In this document: positions 1 through 7,018 of the stretch, in pieces | Layout of the letters: each line of letters begins with the position of its first letter | Numbering within the stretch: position 1 is the stretch's first letter | Source: Nonomuraea sp. MG754425 | Lineage (GTDB): Bacteria > Actinomycetota > Actinomycetes > Streptosporangiales > Streptosporangiaceae | Direction: 5' to 3' | DNA: 33,947 nt | NCBI RefSeq assembly: GCF_021699195.1 | Contig: NZ_SSXE01000105.1 | Span: 1 to 33,947 of the forward strand | The notes under the pieces: model-generated | Told to the model about the DNA's origin: nothing | Database searches by the model: none | The model's input: the letters and a program-made list of their open reading frames with translations, nothing else | Position numbers and translations under genes: made by a program

Positions 1-1070
1 GTGGGAGTCGGGGTCGGCGTGGGGGTACCCGTGCCGTTGCCCACCGTGAACCTGTACTCCTTGAGCGCGGTGGTGTTCTGGACCTCGCACTCGATCGCCG
101 GGGTGGTCCCGGTCGCCGTGTTCGCGCCGAAGTTGACGGCCGCCGGCTTCACCGTGGCGGTGCCCGCCGTGCTCGCGGTGGTCTTGAGGTCGATCGTCGC
201 GGTGGGCAGCGTGATGATCTGGCCAGCGGTAACGGCGCCTGTCACTCCCTCGCCCGTCGCGGAGGTCAGGCCGGTGATCCCGGTCAGCGACGCGTAGGCG
301 AAGAGCCTCGCCGCGACCGTCTGCCCTGTGGCGGGCGCCTTGAGCTCCTTGCCTGCGGTGTAGGTGCCCTTCCACTTGATCGCGAACTGCTCGCCGATCT
401 TGGCGGAGGTCGGCATGGTCAGCTCGACCTTGATCTCGACGTCCTGGATATCGGTGGCCGCGGGGCCGGTGCATTCGTACTGGACGAGGTCCGTACCGGT
501 CCCGTCACCGCCACCGCCTCCCGTGCCGATCGGAACCGTCAGGACTTCGGTGGAGGTCGTGGAGCAGGACGTGAGGGTGGTCGCGGCACTGGCGAGAGCC
601 AGGGTCAGCGTGCTGGGCTTGATCGTGACATTGGTCGTTGTGCCAGCGGTCACCGCGACCTGGTAGGTGATGGTCCCGGGGGTCACGCTGGTGGCGCCCG
701 CCGCTACCTGGCCGAGGGTCTTCGCGGCGGTGTCGGAGATGGTGCCGCCCGTCGGCGTCAGCGTGAGGGTCGCCTGCGCGGTGGTGGCGGTGGTCGGCGC
801 CGTCTGCAGGGTCAGGGCGGGGATGTTGACGGTCAGGGCGAAGGACTGGCCCGCCGCCACCGAGTCAGGGGCGCTGAGGCTCACACTGAGCGAGGTGTTC
901 GTGAACGGCCCGCCATCACACGTGTAGGCGAACGTCTTTGGCGCTGCGGCCGACGCGGTCGCTGGGGTCGACACGATGAAGAGGGAGCAAACGAAGACGA
1001 CAAGCGTGCCCATTAATCCCAACGCGGATGTCGTATGGACGAGGCGGCGCCCCGCCTGGGACAAGAGCAC
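1..1070 (-). CDS. Secreted cell-surface protein, C-terminus cut by window edge
   Basis: The protein is read from a GTG at 1070; 356 codons are visible and the gene continues past base 1. The start follows GGAGAAG by about 5 bases and opens a convincing signal peptide: RR in the n-region, a hydrophobic stretch at about residues 18-34, and a cleavage site ending ATASA near 41. An internal ATG at 1013 would lose the charged n-region. The mature part is Thr/Ala/Val rich and looks like two related beta-sandwich halves, each opening with a Tyr-x-Cys motif (YTCDGG, YECTGP) and carrying a second Cys, separated by a Gly-rich linker. The last visible residues form a Pro-Thr repeat typical of a wall-spanning stalk. 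It lies 132 bp downstream of the sortase on the same strand, so it may be a sortase substrate, but its C-terminus is not visible. Function unknown. Confidence 0.8.
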   Translation of the reverse strand, partial: MLLSQAGRRLVHTTSALGLMGTLVVFVCSLFIVSTPATASAAAPKTFAYTCDGGPFTNTSLSVSLSAPDSVAAGQSFALTVNIPALTLQTAPTTATTAQATLTLTPTGGTISDTAAKTLGQVAAGATSVTPGTITYQVAVTAGTTTNVTIKPSTLTLALASAATTLTSCSTTSTEVLTVPIGTGGGGGDGTGTDLVQYECTGPAATDIQDVEIKVELTMPTSAKIGEQFAIKWKGTYTAGKELKAPATGQTVAARLFAYASLTGITGLTSATGEGVTGAVTAGQIITLPTATIDLKTTASTAGTATVKPAAVNFGANTATGTTPAIECEVQNTTALKEYRFTVGNGTGTPTPTPTP

Positions 1071-1159
1071 GGGTCTTCTCCGTTTCAGCGCAGTGTCAAC
1101 AGTCGTGCCAGAATTCCAGCCGTTGGTCACGGTTAGGTAGAGATCCTACGAACTGTCCC

Positions 1160-1165
1160 TGTCAA
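1160..1165 (-). promoter_or_regulatory. Candidate -35 box for the surface-protein gene
   Basis: The minus strand carries a consensus TTGACA about 90 bp upstream of the GTG at 1070. Downstream, the stretch reading GTAGGATCTCTAC on the minus strand (GTAG/CTAC arms) could hold a poor -10. It suggests that the gene can be transcribed apart from the sortase. No good -10 hexamer sits at 17 bp, so this is tentative. Confidence 0.3.
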
Positions 1166-1202
1166 CTTCCCGTAAACCGGCAAATCTACCCCAACTTTCC
1201 CT

Positions 1203-2015
1203 TCAGCCCTTCTTCTTCGACAACGTCGCGTACACGACGATGTTGTCCGTGTAGTGGTGAGTCGTCTTGTTGTAGACGCCGCCGCAGGTGATGAGCCTGA
1301 GCTGGGAGTCGCCGGTGTTGCCGTACACCCGCTTGGTCGGGAACGCGGTCTTGCTCGTCTGCTCGATCCCGCTCACCGTGAAGCGGGTGACCTTCCCGTC
1401 CGAGCGGTACACGTAGATCTGGTCGCCCTTGGCCAGTTCCCGCAGGCGGTCGAAGACGGCGGGGCCCGAGCGGGTGCTCACGTGGCCGTTGATGATCGCC
1501 GGGCCGGTCTCGCCGGGCACCGGGGAGAGCTTGTACCAGCCCGTCCGGTTCGGCTTGCTCAGCGGGGGCGTGCCGAGGACGCCCTTCTTGTTCACCGTGA
1601 CCGAGCCGATCGGCGCGTTCACCTTGATCTTGGGGATCTTGACGCGGGTCGGCGTGGGCGCGGACTTGCCCTTCGCCTTGGACTTCGGGATCGACGGCAC
1701 GGCCGGGACCGCCGCCAGCGGGGGCGGCGCGTCCAGGCGGGCCGGGGTCAGGGGAACGTCCTTGCCGCCGGGGCCGACCGTCGGCGGGAGCACGAACGCG
1801 CCCGCGTTCGACATCTCGACCGTGGACGGTCCGGGCTGCGGGGCGGCCACCGGCTCCCCAGAGCCGTCGTCCACCGGCGGCGCCAGCGAGAGCAGGCTCA
1901 CCATGACCAGGCCGACGCCGCCGAGCGAGCCGGCGACGAGCAGCGCGGGCAACGCCCGCTGCACCGGCGTCTTCTCCTGGGTCGGCTGCGGCTCGGTCGG
2001 CTGCTCCTCGGCCAT
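1203..2015 (-). CDS. Class F-type sortase (transpeptidase)
   Basis: This 270-residue protein has a short Pro/Gln-rich cytoplasmic N-terminus, one membrane helix at about 21-45, a Pro-rich extracellular linker to about 120, and a C-terminal sortase domain. The catalytic His is H178 in INGHVSTRSGPAVF and the catalytic Cys is C244 in LRLITCGG; the H-V-x(4)-GPAVF context is typical of class F/actinobacterial sortases. Sortases cleave a C-terminal sorting signal and join the protein to the cell wall. The ATG at 2015 shares its A with the TGA of the upstream anchored protein (TGATG), and GGAGG lies 8 bases before it, so the two genes are probably translationally coupled. A GTG one codon earlier is the alternative start. 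The obvious substrate is the coupled upstream protein. I did not assign the catalytic Arg with certainty. Confidence 0.9.
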   Translation of the reverse strand: MAEEQPTEPQPTQEKTPVQRALPALLVAGSLGGVGLVMVSLLSLAPPVDDGSGEPVAAPQPGPSTVEMSNAGAFVLPPTVGPGGKDVPLTPARLDAPPPLAAVPAVPSIPKSKAKGKSAPTPTRVKIPKIKVNAPIGSVTVNKKGVLGTPPLSKPNRTGWYKLSPVPGETGPAIINGHVSTRSGPAVFDRLRELAKGDQIYVYRSDGKVTRFTVSGIEQTSKTAFPTKRVYGNTGDSQLRLITCGGVYNKTTHHYTDNIVVYATLSKKKG

Positions 2016-3376
2016 CACTGTGCTCCTCCCGCGTGCGCGGCTCTGCGCCGGCGCAGCAGCAGCCCGCCACCCGCGCTTCCCATCACCAGCGCCATCCCAC
2101 CGGCCATCAGCCCGACCGGAGCCTGCTCCTCGCCGGGCGCCACACCGGTCTCGACGCCGCCGCTCGGAGTGTTGGCCACCTGCGCCCGGTAGTACCTCGT
2201 CGCGGTCGGCCCGGTGCTCTTGGGGGTGGACGAGGCCGACGTCGAGGTGGACGCGTACGGGACGACGATCACCCGGTCACCGCCGATGGCATGGGAGTCG
2301 TCGTCGGGGTCCTGGGGGTTCGGCGGGTTCGGGTCCGTGGGGTCGTCCGTCGGGTCACCGGTGTCCGACGGATCCGGCGAGCTCGTGTCCGTGGGATCGT
2401 CCGTCGGCGTGGTGGTGGCCCCCGGGACGGTGACGTCGATCGCGCCCGGGTCGTTCTGGAGGGTGCAGGTCGCCCTGTCGTGCTGCGGCGGCTCGGGCAC
2501 GTCGCTGATGAACACCTGGAAGGCGTCCAGGTAGGCGAGCTTGCTCTCGGTGTTGGTGATCTCGATGCGGTGCGGCCCGTATTCGAGCTGCGGCGACGTC
2601 CAGAGCACTTCCTGGGTCTTGGTGCCGGTCACGTCGGCCCCGGTGCTGTCCTTGCCCGGCTGCACGAGGCCGGAGGTGACCTCCTCCCCGTCGATCTTGA
2701 CGCGGATCTTGCCGAGGTTCTGCTCACGCCGGCCGATGTAGGCGACCTTGGTGCCGAGGAAGTCCAGCTTGGCGGTGGCGTCGAGCCCCTCGGTCCACTG
2801 GATGTCCTTGAGGTGGTCGTCGTATGTCGGCGCGGTGTACTTCCAGTTCCAGGAGCCCGTGTACTCGATCTCCGAGGACTCGTCGCTGTTGACCTTCACG
2901 TCGCCTTCGGCGGGCGTGAACTTGAGGGTCAGCCCGCGGGGCTCGAAGCGGATCGTGCCGGTCCGGTCGAGCGCCGCGCCGTCGGACAGCCCTTCGGGCA
3001 GCTCCAGATAGCTGCCCGGAACGAGCTGCGCCTGTGCCTGGTCGCCGCGGGGCCTCAGTTGACCGTTCCAGGCGCCGCTGACGTCCACCACACCCTCTAG
3101 GTGCAGGGACGACCCTTCGGGGAAGAAGCCCGGCGAGCCGAACTTCTGCAGGCTCTTGTACGACACGTCCCAGCGGACATCCATCCGACCGGCCGTGACC
3201 TGCGGCGTCACCCGCGCTTCCAGGTCCACCCCGCTGCCGGCGACACCACCTGTGCAGCGGTACTTGGCCACCAGCGAAGCTTCGGCCTGGCTGGGAATCG
3301 ACGATGTCACGACTAATCCACCAGATGCCGCCATGCCCACGGCTGCGGCGGTCACCGCCTTGCGCCACCGACTCAC
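2015..3376 (-). CDS. Secreted, wall-anchored surface protein (probable sortase substrate)
   Basis: A 453-residue protein starts at a GTG at 3376, with GGAG five bases upstream. A signal peptide (MSRWRK n-region, cleavage near AEA at 33) precedes a mature domain opening with YRCTGG, the same Tyr-x-Cys-Thr-Gly style as the neighbour at 1-1070. After a beta-rich body of about 300 residues comes an Asp/Pro/Thr/Ser-rich spacer at about 335-380. The tail (408-453) has VETG, a hydrophobic Gly/Met/Ala/Leu segment and RRRR: the architecture of a sortase sorting signal, with VETG where LPxTG or LAxTG would be expected. Its stop overlaps the start of the sortase gene. No enzymatic motif is visible; an adhesive or structural role is inference. 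Longer in-frame starts exist up to 3970 but overlap the divergent dehydrogenase gene and have no signal peptide. Confidence 0.85.
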   Translation of the reverse strand: MSRWRKAVTAAAVGMAASGGLVVTSSIPSQAEASLVAKYRCTGGVAGSGVDLEARVTPQVTAGRMDVRWDVSYKSLQKFGSPGFFPEGSSLHLEGVVDVSGAWNGQLRPRGDQAQAQLVPGSYLELPEGLSDGAALDRTGTIRFEPRGLTLKFTPAEGDVKVNSDESSEIEYTGSWNWKYTAPTYDDHLKDIQWTEGLDATAKLDFLGTKVAYIGRREQNLGKIRVKIDGEEVTSGLVQPGKDSTGADVTGTKTQEVLWTSPQLEYGPHRIEITNTESKLAYLDAFQVFISDVPEPPQHDRATCTLQNDPGAIDVTVPGATTTPTDDPTDTSSPDPSDTGDPTDDPTDPNPPNPQDPDDDSHAIGGDRVIVVPYASTSTSASSTPKSTGPTATRYYRAQVANTPSGGVETGVAPGEEQAPVGLMAGGMALVMGSAGGGLLLRRRRAAHAGGAQ

Positions 3377-3516
3377 GGAGACTCCGATCACCCAAAACAG
3401 ACCGAGGGTAGATCTTAGAGAGGAAACACCGGCAACACATGCCGAAAGTCGCTTCTTCCGGCACTTGTGATGAACCCGTGTCCCCCACGCCCCGCACCGG
3501 GTATACCTGGCGGTAA

Positions 3517-3531
3517 CAGAATGGCATTCTG
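3517..3531. promoter_or_regulatory. 15-bp palindrome, candidate operator of the acyl-CoA dehydrogenase gene
   Basis: CAGAATGGCATTCTG is a perfect inverted repeat with 7-bp arms around one central base, 17 bp before the ATG at 3549 and just after a GGGTATAC stretch that could be a -10. It is placed like a TetR- or GntR-type repressor site. The regulator is not evident in the window. Confidence 0.5.
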
Positions 3532-3548
3532 CAAGCGGGAGACGTCCT

Positions 3549-4694
3549 ATGCAGCGAGACCTCTTCGACGACGAGCACCTCCTCTTCCAGGAGACCGTGC
3601 GCGAATTCATGGCCCGCGAGGTCGTGCCGCACCACCCGCGCTGGGAGAAGGACGGGATCGTCCCGCGCGAGGTCTGGAAGAAGGCCGGGGAGCTGGGGAT
3701 GTTCGGCTTCTCGGTGCCGGAGGAGTACGGCGGTGCGGGGATCAAGGACTTCCGCTTCAACGCGGTGATCGTCGAGGAGATCATCAGGAACGGCGCCACC
3801 GGCCTCGGCTTCTCGCTGCACAACGACGTGATGGCCCCGTACGTCGTGGACCTCACCGACGACGCCCAGAAGCAGCGCTGGCTGCCGGGGTTCGCCGCCG
3901 GCGAGCTGATCACGGCCATCGCCATGAGCGAGCCCGGAGCCGGGAGCGACCTCCAGGGCATCAGGACCACCGCCGTCCGCGACGGCGACCATTACCTGGT
4001 CAACGGGCAGAAGACGTTCATCACGAACGGCGTCAACGCCGACCTCGTCGTCGTGGTGGCCAAGACCGACCCTGAGGCGGGCGCCAGGGGCACCACGCTG
4101 GTCGTGGTAGAGCGGGGCATGGAGGGCTTCGGCCGCGGGCGGAACCTGGACAAGGTCGGCATGAAGGCGCAGGACACGGCCGAGTTGTTCTTCGACAACG
4201 TCCGTGTGCCCGTCGCCAACCGTCTCGGCCCCAAGGACGGCGAGGGCTTCTTCCAGCTCATGCACAACCTGCCGCAGGAACGCCTGTCGATCGCCGTGGC
4301 GGCGGTGGCCGCGGCCGAGACCGCGCTGGAGCAGACCATCGAGTACTGCAAGACCCGCCAGGCGTTCGGGCGCACCATCGGTTCGTTCCAGAACACCCGG
4401 TTCGTCCTGGCGGAACTGGCCACCGAGACGGAGATCGCCCGCCACTACGTCGACAAGTGCATCACCGCGCTCAACGCCGGCCGGCTCACCGCCGTGGACG
4501 CGGCCAAGGCCAAGTGGTGGACGACCGAGCTGCAGACCAAGGTCGTCGACCGCTGCGTCCAGTTGCATGGCGGCTACGGCTACATGATGGAGTACCCGGT
4601 GGCCAAGTCCTGGCTGGACAGCCGCGTCCAGACGATCTACGGCGGCACCACCGAGATCATGAAGGAGATCATCGGCCGGTCTTTCGGGTTCTGA
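3549..4694 (+). CDS. Acyl-CoA dehydrogenase, long-chain/isovaleryl type
   Basis: This 381-residue flavoenzyme oxidises an acyl-CoA to the trans-2-enoyl-CoA, the first step of beta-oxidation or branched-chain degradation. The FAD/substrate signature ITAIAMSEPGAGSDLQGIRT lies at 121-140, and the C-terminus has YGGTTEIMKE. Because the last motif has YGG and not YEG, the catalytic Glu should be the helix-G Glu, E244 in LPQERL, as in long-chain and isovaleryl-CoA dehydrogenases. The block from FFQLMHNLPQERL to the end is close to mammalian long-chain acyl-CoA dehydrogenase from memory. The start ATG has GGGAG about 7 bases upstream. The hydratase and dehydrogenase for the next steps lie separately at 17266-18814. 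The chain-length preference cannot be read from the sequence. Confidence 0.93.
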   Translation: MQRDLFDDEHLLFQETVREFMAREVVPHHPRWEKDGIVPREVWKKAGELGMFGFSVPEEYGGAGIKDFRFNAVIVEEIIRNGATGLGFSLHNDVMAPYVVDLTDDAQKQRWLPGFAAGELITAIAMSEPGAGSDLQGIRTTAVRDGDHYLVNGQKTFITNGVNADLVVVVAKTDPEAGARGTTLVVVERGMEGFGRGRNLDKVGMKAQDTAELFFDNVRVPVANRLGPKDGEGFFQLMHNLPQERLSIAVAAVAAAETALEQTIEYCKTRQAFGRTIGSFQNTRFVLAELATETEIARHYVDKCITALNAGRLTAVDAAKAKWWTTELQTKVVDRCVQLHGGYGYMMEYPVAKSWLDSRVQTIYGGTTEIMKEIIGRSFGF

Positions 4695-4733
4695 TCCGCA
4701 CGGCCGGCCGGATCGGGCCGCATACTGGACAGC

Positions 4734-4895
4734 ATGGACAGCGGCCTGATCCTCCTGGCTTTCCTGGCGTTGCTGTTCGCCTGGCTGCTCAACCGCGTGC
4801 GCCGGGCGATCCGCCTGGGGCCGATCGGCTACGCCGGTGTGGTGATCGTGTTCGTGCTCGTCATGCTGATGATGTGGGGCCAGACCAAGGCCTAA
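4734..4895 (+). CDS. Small two-helix membrane protein (53 aa)
   Basis: The frame encodes 53 residues: an N-terminal helix (LILLAFLALLFAWLL), a short basic loop (NRVRRAIR), then a second helix rich in Val/Leu/Met and a polar tail (GQTKA). This is a clean hairpin-type membrane microprotein. It follows the acyl-CoA dehydrogenase by 39 bp. No Shine-Dalgarno is evident, but CATACT at 4721-4726 lies exactly 7 bases before the ATG, which fits a leaderless transcript of its own. The positive-inside rule puts the RVRR loop in the cytoplasm. Codon third positions are strongly GC, which supports a real gene. Function unknown. Confidence 0.65.
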   Translation: MDSGLILLAFLALLFAWLLNRVRRAIRLGPIGYAGVVIVFVLVMLMMWGQTKA

Positions 4896-4911
4896 CGTCC
4901 CTTTCCCGCGG

Positions 4912-5505
4912 TCAGCGGGCCTCGGCGGCGCTCTTGAGCGCGGCCAGCCAGGCGTCGAGCCCTGGCGCGAGGTAGGTGATGGAGGTCGCCGGGTCGGCCT
5001 CGATCTGCTCGCCGGTCCAGCTCTCCTCGGTGCGGACGACCACGCCGCCCCTGACCTCGACGAAGTTCCAGACGTGTACGCCCTCGTCGATGCGCAGCCC
5101 CTCGCCGATCGCGGGCCCGGTCCAGCGCACGCACTGCTCGCGCTTGAGCTGCTGGACGGTCGAGGTGATCACCAGCGTGGTGGCGGGGCTCACGGGCGTG
5201 GCGGGCACCGGAGTCGTCCACCGGAAGCGTGCGCCCTGCCGCAGCGGCCCCGGGTCCAGCCGTTTCGCGCTGGTGACGGGCTGCTGCCAGGAGGGCCAGC
5301 CCGCCACGTCGGTGTGCAGCTTCCACACGGTGCTCAGCGGGGCCTTGATGAAGGTCTCGGTCCGGTGGTGGAGCTCCGCGGTGGGGTCGATGCCCCTGCC
5401 CTGACAGGTCAGCGCTCCCGTACGGACGGTCGAGGCGTGAGCCGGCGCGGCGGTGAGGGCGGCGGCCAGGGGGATCACGAGCAGGGCGGAGTTCGTGCCG
5501 ATCAT
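4912..5505 (-). CDS. Secreted SRPBCC (START-like / polyketide-cyclase fold) protein
   Basis: The 197-residue product starts at the ATG at 5505, which has AAAGG 8 bases upstream; a GTG three codons earlier overlaps that Shine-Dalgarno. Residues 1-24 form a signal peptide with cleavage after AHA. The rest fits the SRPBCC ligand-binding fold: an opening strand after HHRTETFIKAPLSTVWKLHTDVAGW, the family's usual entry (xxxpaxxVWxxltD), and a C-terminal long helix (GLDAWLAALKSAAEA). SRPBCC proteins bind hydrophobic ligands in an internal cavity; most are cytoplasmic, so the signal peptide is unusual. The gene diverges from the TetR regulator across a repeated operator and is very probably its target. 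Confidence 0.82.
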   Translation of the reverse strand: MIGTNSALLVIPLAAALTAAPAHASTVRTGALTCQGRGIDPTAELHHRTETFIKAPLSTVWKLHTDVAGWPSWQQPVTSAKRLDPGPLRQGARFRWTTPVPATPVSPATTLVITSTVQQLKREQCVRWTGPAIGEGLRIDEGVHVWNFVEVRGGVVVRTEESWTGEQIEADPATSITYLAPGLDAWLAALKSAAEAR

Positions 5506-5520
5506 GTGCTGCACCTTTCG

Positions 5521-5595
5521 TTAGAGCTTCTCGCAACAGTTAGAAGCTATAACTTCGAGAGCGCGAGCGTCAACAGGAAGCGTGAGAAGCTCTAA
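5521..5595. promoter_or_regulatory. Repeated operator in the SRPBCC/TetR divergent promoter
   Basis: TTAGAGCTTCTC at 5521-5532 and its exact reverse complement GAGAAGCTCTAA at 5584-5595 flank the 112-bp gap, with a related TTAGAAGCTATAAC at 5540-5553 between them. The outer copies lie next to the SRPBCC start and the TetR start, so one regulator could close both promoters, possibly by looping. The likely binder is the adjacent TetR protein (5618-6193). Confidence 0.65.
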
Positions 5596-5617
5596 GCCGA
5601 CCGGAGGGAACGGGCGC

Positions 5618-6193
5618 ATGACGGATGCACAAGGGCAGAGCCCGCGGGAGCGCTACCGGGCCCAGGTGCGCGAGGAGATCAAGCGGCACGCCTGGGAGCA
5701 GATCGCGGCGGCGGGGGTGCCCTCGCTGTCGCTCAACGCGATCGCCAAGCAGGTGGGCATGAGCGGCCCCGCCCTGTACCGGTACTTCGCCGGCCGCGAC
5801 GAGCTGATCACCGCCCTCATCCGCGACGCCTACCGCAGCCTGGCCGACACCGTACGCGCCGCGTCCGGCTCCGGCGCCGACCTGCTCGGCCTGGCCCGCG
5901 CGATCAGCGAGTGGGCCAGGAGCGACCCGCAGCGGTACTTCCTCATCTACGGCACACCCGTCCCCGGCTATCACGCCCCCGACGACACCACCGCGATCTC
6001 CGACGAGGTCATGGCGGTGCTGCTCGAAGCCTGCGGCGGGCCGGAGCAGGCGACGGCCCCGCAGCGCGCGCTGTCCTTCTGGACCCGCCTGCACGGCGTG
6101 CTCTCACTCGAACTCGCGGGCCACTTCACCGGCATGAAACTCGACCCGGACGCCCTGATCACCGACGAGCTGAGCACCCTGCTCCAGCGGTGA
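5618..6193 (+). CDS. TetR-family transcriptional regulator
   Basis: The 191-residue protein has a TetR N-terminal DNA-binding domain at about 10-60: a helix ending HAWEQIAAAGVPSLSLNAIAKQVG, then the recognition helix and the hallmark MSGPALYRYFAGRDELI. The remaining 130 residues are the helical ligand-binding/dimer domain (a C-terminal type with RYFLIYGTPVPGYHAP). The ATG at 5618 is preceded by GGAGG at 8-13 bases; a GTG at 5582 lies inside the operator and is less likely. It diverges from the secreted SRPBCC gene and most likely represses both genes through the repeated sites at 5521-5595. The ligand is unknown. Confidence 0.88.
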   Translation: MTDAQGQSPRERYRAQVREEIKRHAWEQIAAAGVPSLSLNAIAKQVGMSGPALYRYFAGRDELITALIRDAYRSLADTVRAASGSGADLLGLARAISEWARSDPQRYFLIYGTPVPGYHAPDDTTAISDEVMAVLLEACGGPEQATAPQRALSFWTRLHGVLSLELAGHFTGMKLDPDALITDELSTLLQR

Positions 6194-6203
6194 TCACGGA
6201 GGC

Positions 6204-6635
6204 TCAGCCCGCCATCCCTCCGACGAACCGGGTCAGCAGGCGGGCGAACTGCGCCCGCTCCTCCTCCGTCCAGCCCGCCGTGGCCGCGGCGAACGCCGCC
6301 CGCCGGGAGCGGTGGGCCCGCTCCAGGGCCGCCGTGCCGGCCTCCGTCAGCACCAGCCAGGACCGCCGCCCATCGGACTGGTCGGCCTCGCGCCTGACCA
6401 GCCCCGTGCCGACGGCGGCGGCCACCAGGCGGCTCGCGCGGGGCTGATCGACGCCGAGCGCCTCGGCGACCGTGGACACAGTGACGCGCGCACCGCCGGC
6501 GCCCTCGATCACGTCGAGCACGTCGTGTTCCGGCCCGGCCGCCCCCTGTGTGCGGGCCAGCGCGCGGCGGCTCTGCCTGCGCCGAATGGCGACCATGGCC
6601 CGCTCGATGTCGGCAATATCATTGTCTTCATACAT
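6204..6635 (-). CDS. MarR-family transcriptional regulator A
   Basis: The protein is 143 residues from the ATG at 6635. A winged helix-turn-helix is visible: VTVSTVAEALGVDQPRASRLV as the recognition part, then a wing with ADQSDGRRSWLVLTEAG, followed by a C-terminal dimer helix. An ATG at 6653 would add six residues, but it lies on the perfect TATAAT at 6650-6645 that should drive this gene, so 6635 is preferred; the mRNA would be leaderless or nearly so. It diverges from a second MarR gene whose start is only 20 bp away, and converges on the TetR gene 10 bp downstream. Confidence 0.85.
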   Translation of the reverse strand: MYEDNDIADIERAMVAIRRRQSRRALARTQGAAGPEHDVLDVIEGAGGARVTVSTVAEALGVDQPRASRLVAAAVGTGLVRREADQSDGRRSWLVLTEAGTAALERAHRSRRAAFAAATAGWTEEERAQFARLLTRFVGGMAG

Positions 6636-6656
6636 ATAGTTGCTATTATACATGCA
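6622..6656. promoter_or_regulatory. Overlapping divergent leaderless promoters of two marR-type genes
   Basis: Plus strand: TTGTCT (6622-6627), a 16-bp spacer, TATTAT (6644-6649), then the ATG at 6656 seven bases on. Minus strand: a perfect TATAAT (6650-6645), with the ATG at 6635 nine bases on. The two -10 boxes overlap, so RNA polymerase can occupy only one direction at a time. ATAGTTGCTAT (6636-6646), with ATAG/CTAT arms, lies in the middle as a candidate MarR operator. Confidence 0.6.
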
Positions 6657-7018
6657 TGAACGACAGACCCATCGGATACTGGCTCAAGCACCTCGACACG
6701 CTGCTGGAACACGCCATGGACGACGTGCTGCCCGTGTCCCGGCGCGAATGGCAGGTGCTCAACGCCACGGCGAACGGGGCCGACCCCCGCGCGCTCGACG
6801 CGTTCGACGCCATCGACGAGGCCACGCGGCGGCTGACGGAGCGCGGCTGGCTGGCCGGTGGACAGCTCACGGACGCGGGCCGGGCCGCGCACACCGAGAT
6901 CGCCGAACGGGTCGGCGCGTTCCGGCGGCGGTCCATGGCGGGGGTGACGCCACAGGAGTATCAGGCGACCGTGGGCGTGCTGCGCCGCATGGCGGCCAAC
7001 CTCACGTCCCCAGGATGA
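6656..7018 (+). CDS. MarR-like winged-helix regulator B
   Basis: This 120-residue protein begins IGYWLKHLDTLLEHAMDD and continues with SRREWQVLN, the usual opening of MarR-family proteins. It then has a compact helix-turn-helix (DAFDAIDEATRRLTERGWL), a short wing (GGQLTDAGRAAH) and a C-terminal dimer helix. It is somewhat short for MarR. The ATG at 6656 lies 7 bases after TATTAT, so translation is probably leaderless. Its partner across 20 bp is another MarR protein, which suggests cross-regulation. Its last 17 bases overlap the convergent hydrolase gene. Confidence 0.8.
   Translation: MNDRPIGYWLKHLDTLLEHAMDDVLPVSRREWQVLNATANGADPRALDAFDAIDEATRRLTERGWLAGGQLTDAGRAAHTEIAERVGAFRRRSMAGVTPQEYQATVGVLRRMAANLTSPG

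Noticed and set aside
1129..1147. IdeR box in TTAGGTAGAGATCC
   Set aside because: Only the left half resembles the consensus; the right half does not match.
3377..3970. N-terminal extension of the wall-anchored protein
   Set aside because: It would overlap the divergent acyl-CoA dehydrogenase gene and would bury the clear signal peptide at the 3376 start.
2724..4568. Long minus-strand frame across the dehydrogenase and the surface gene
   Set aside because: It overlaps two well-supported genes in other frames and has shadow-type composition.
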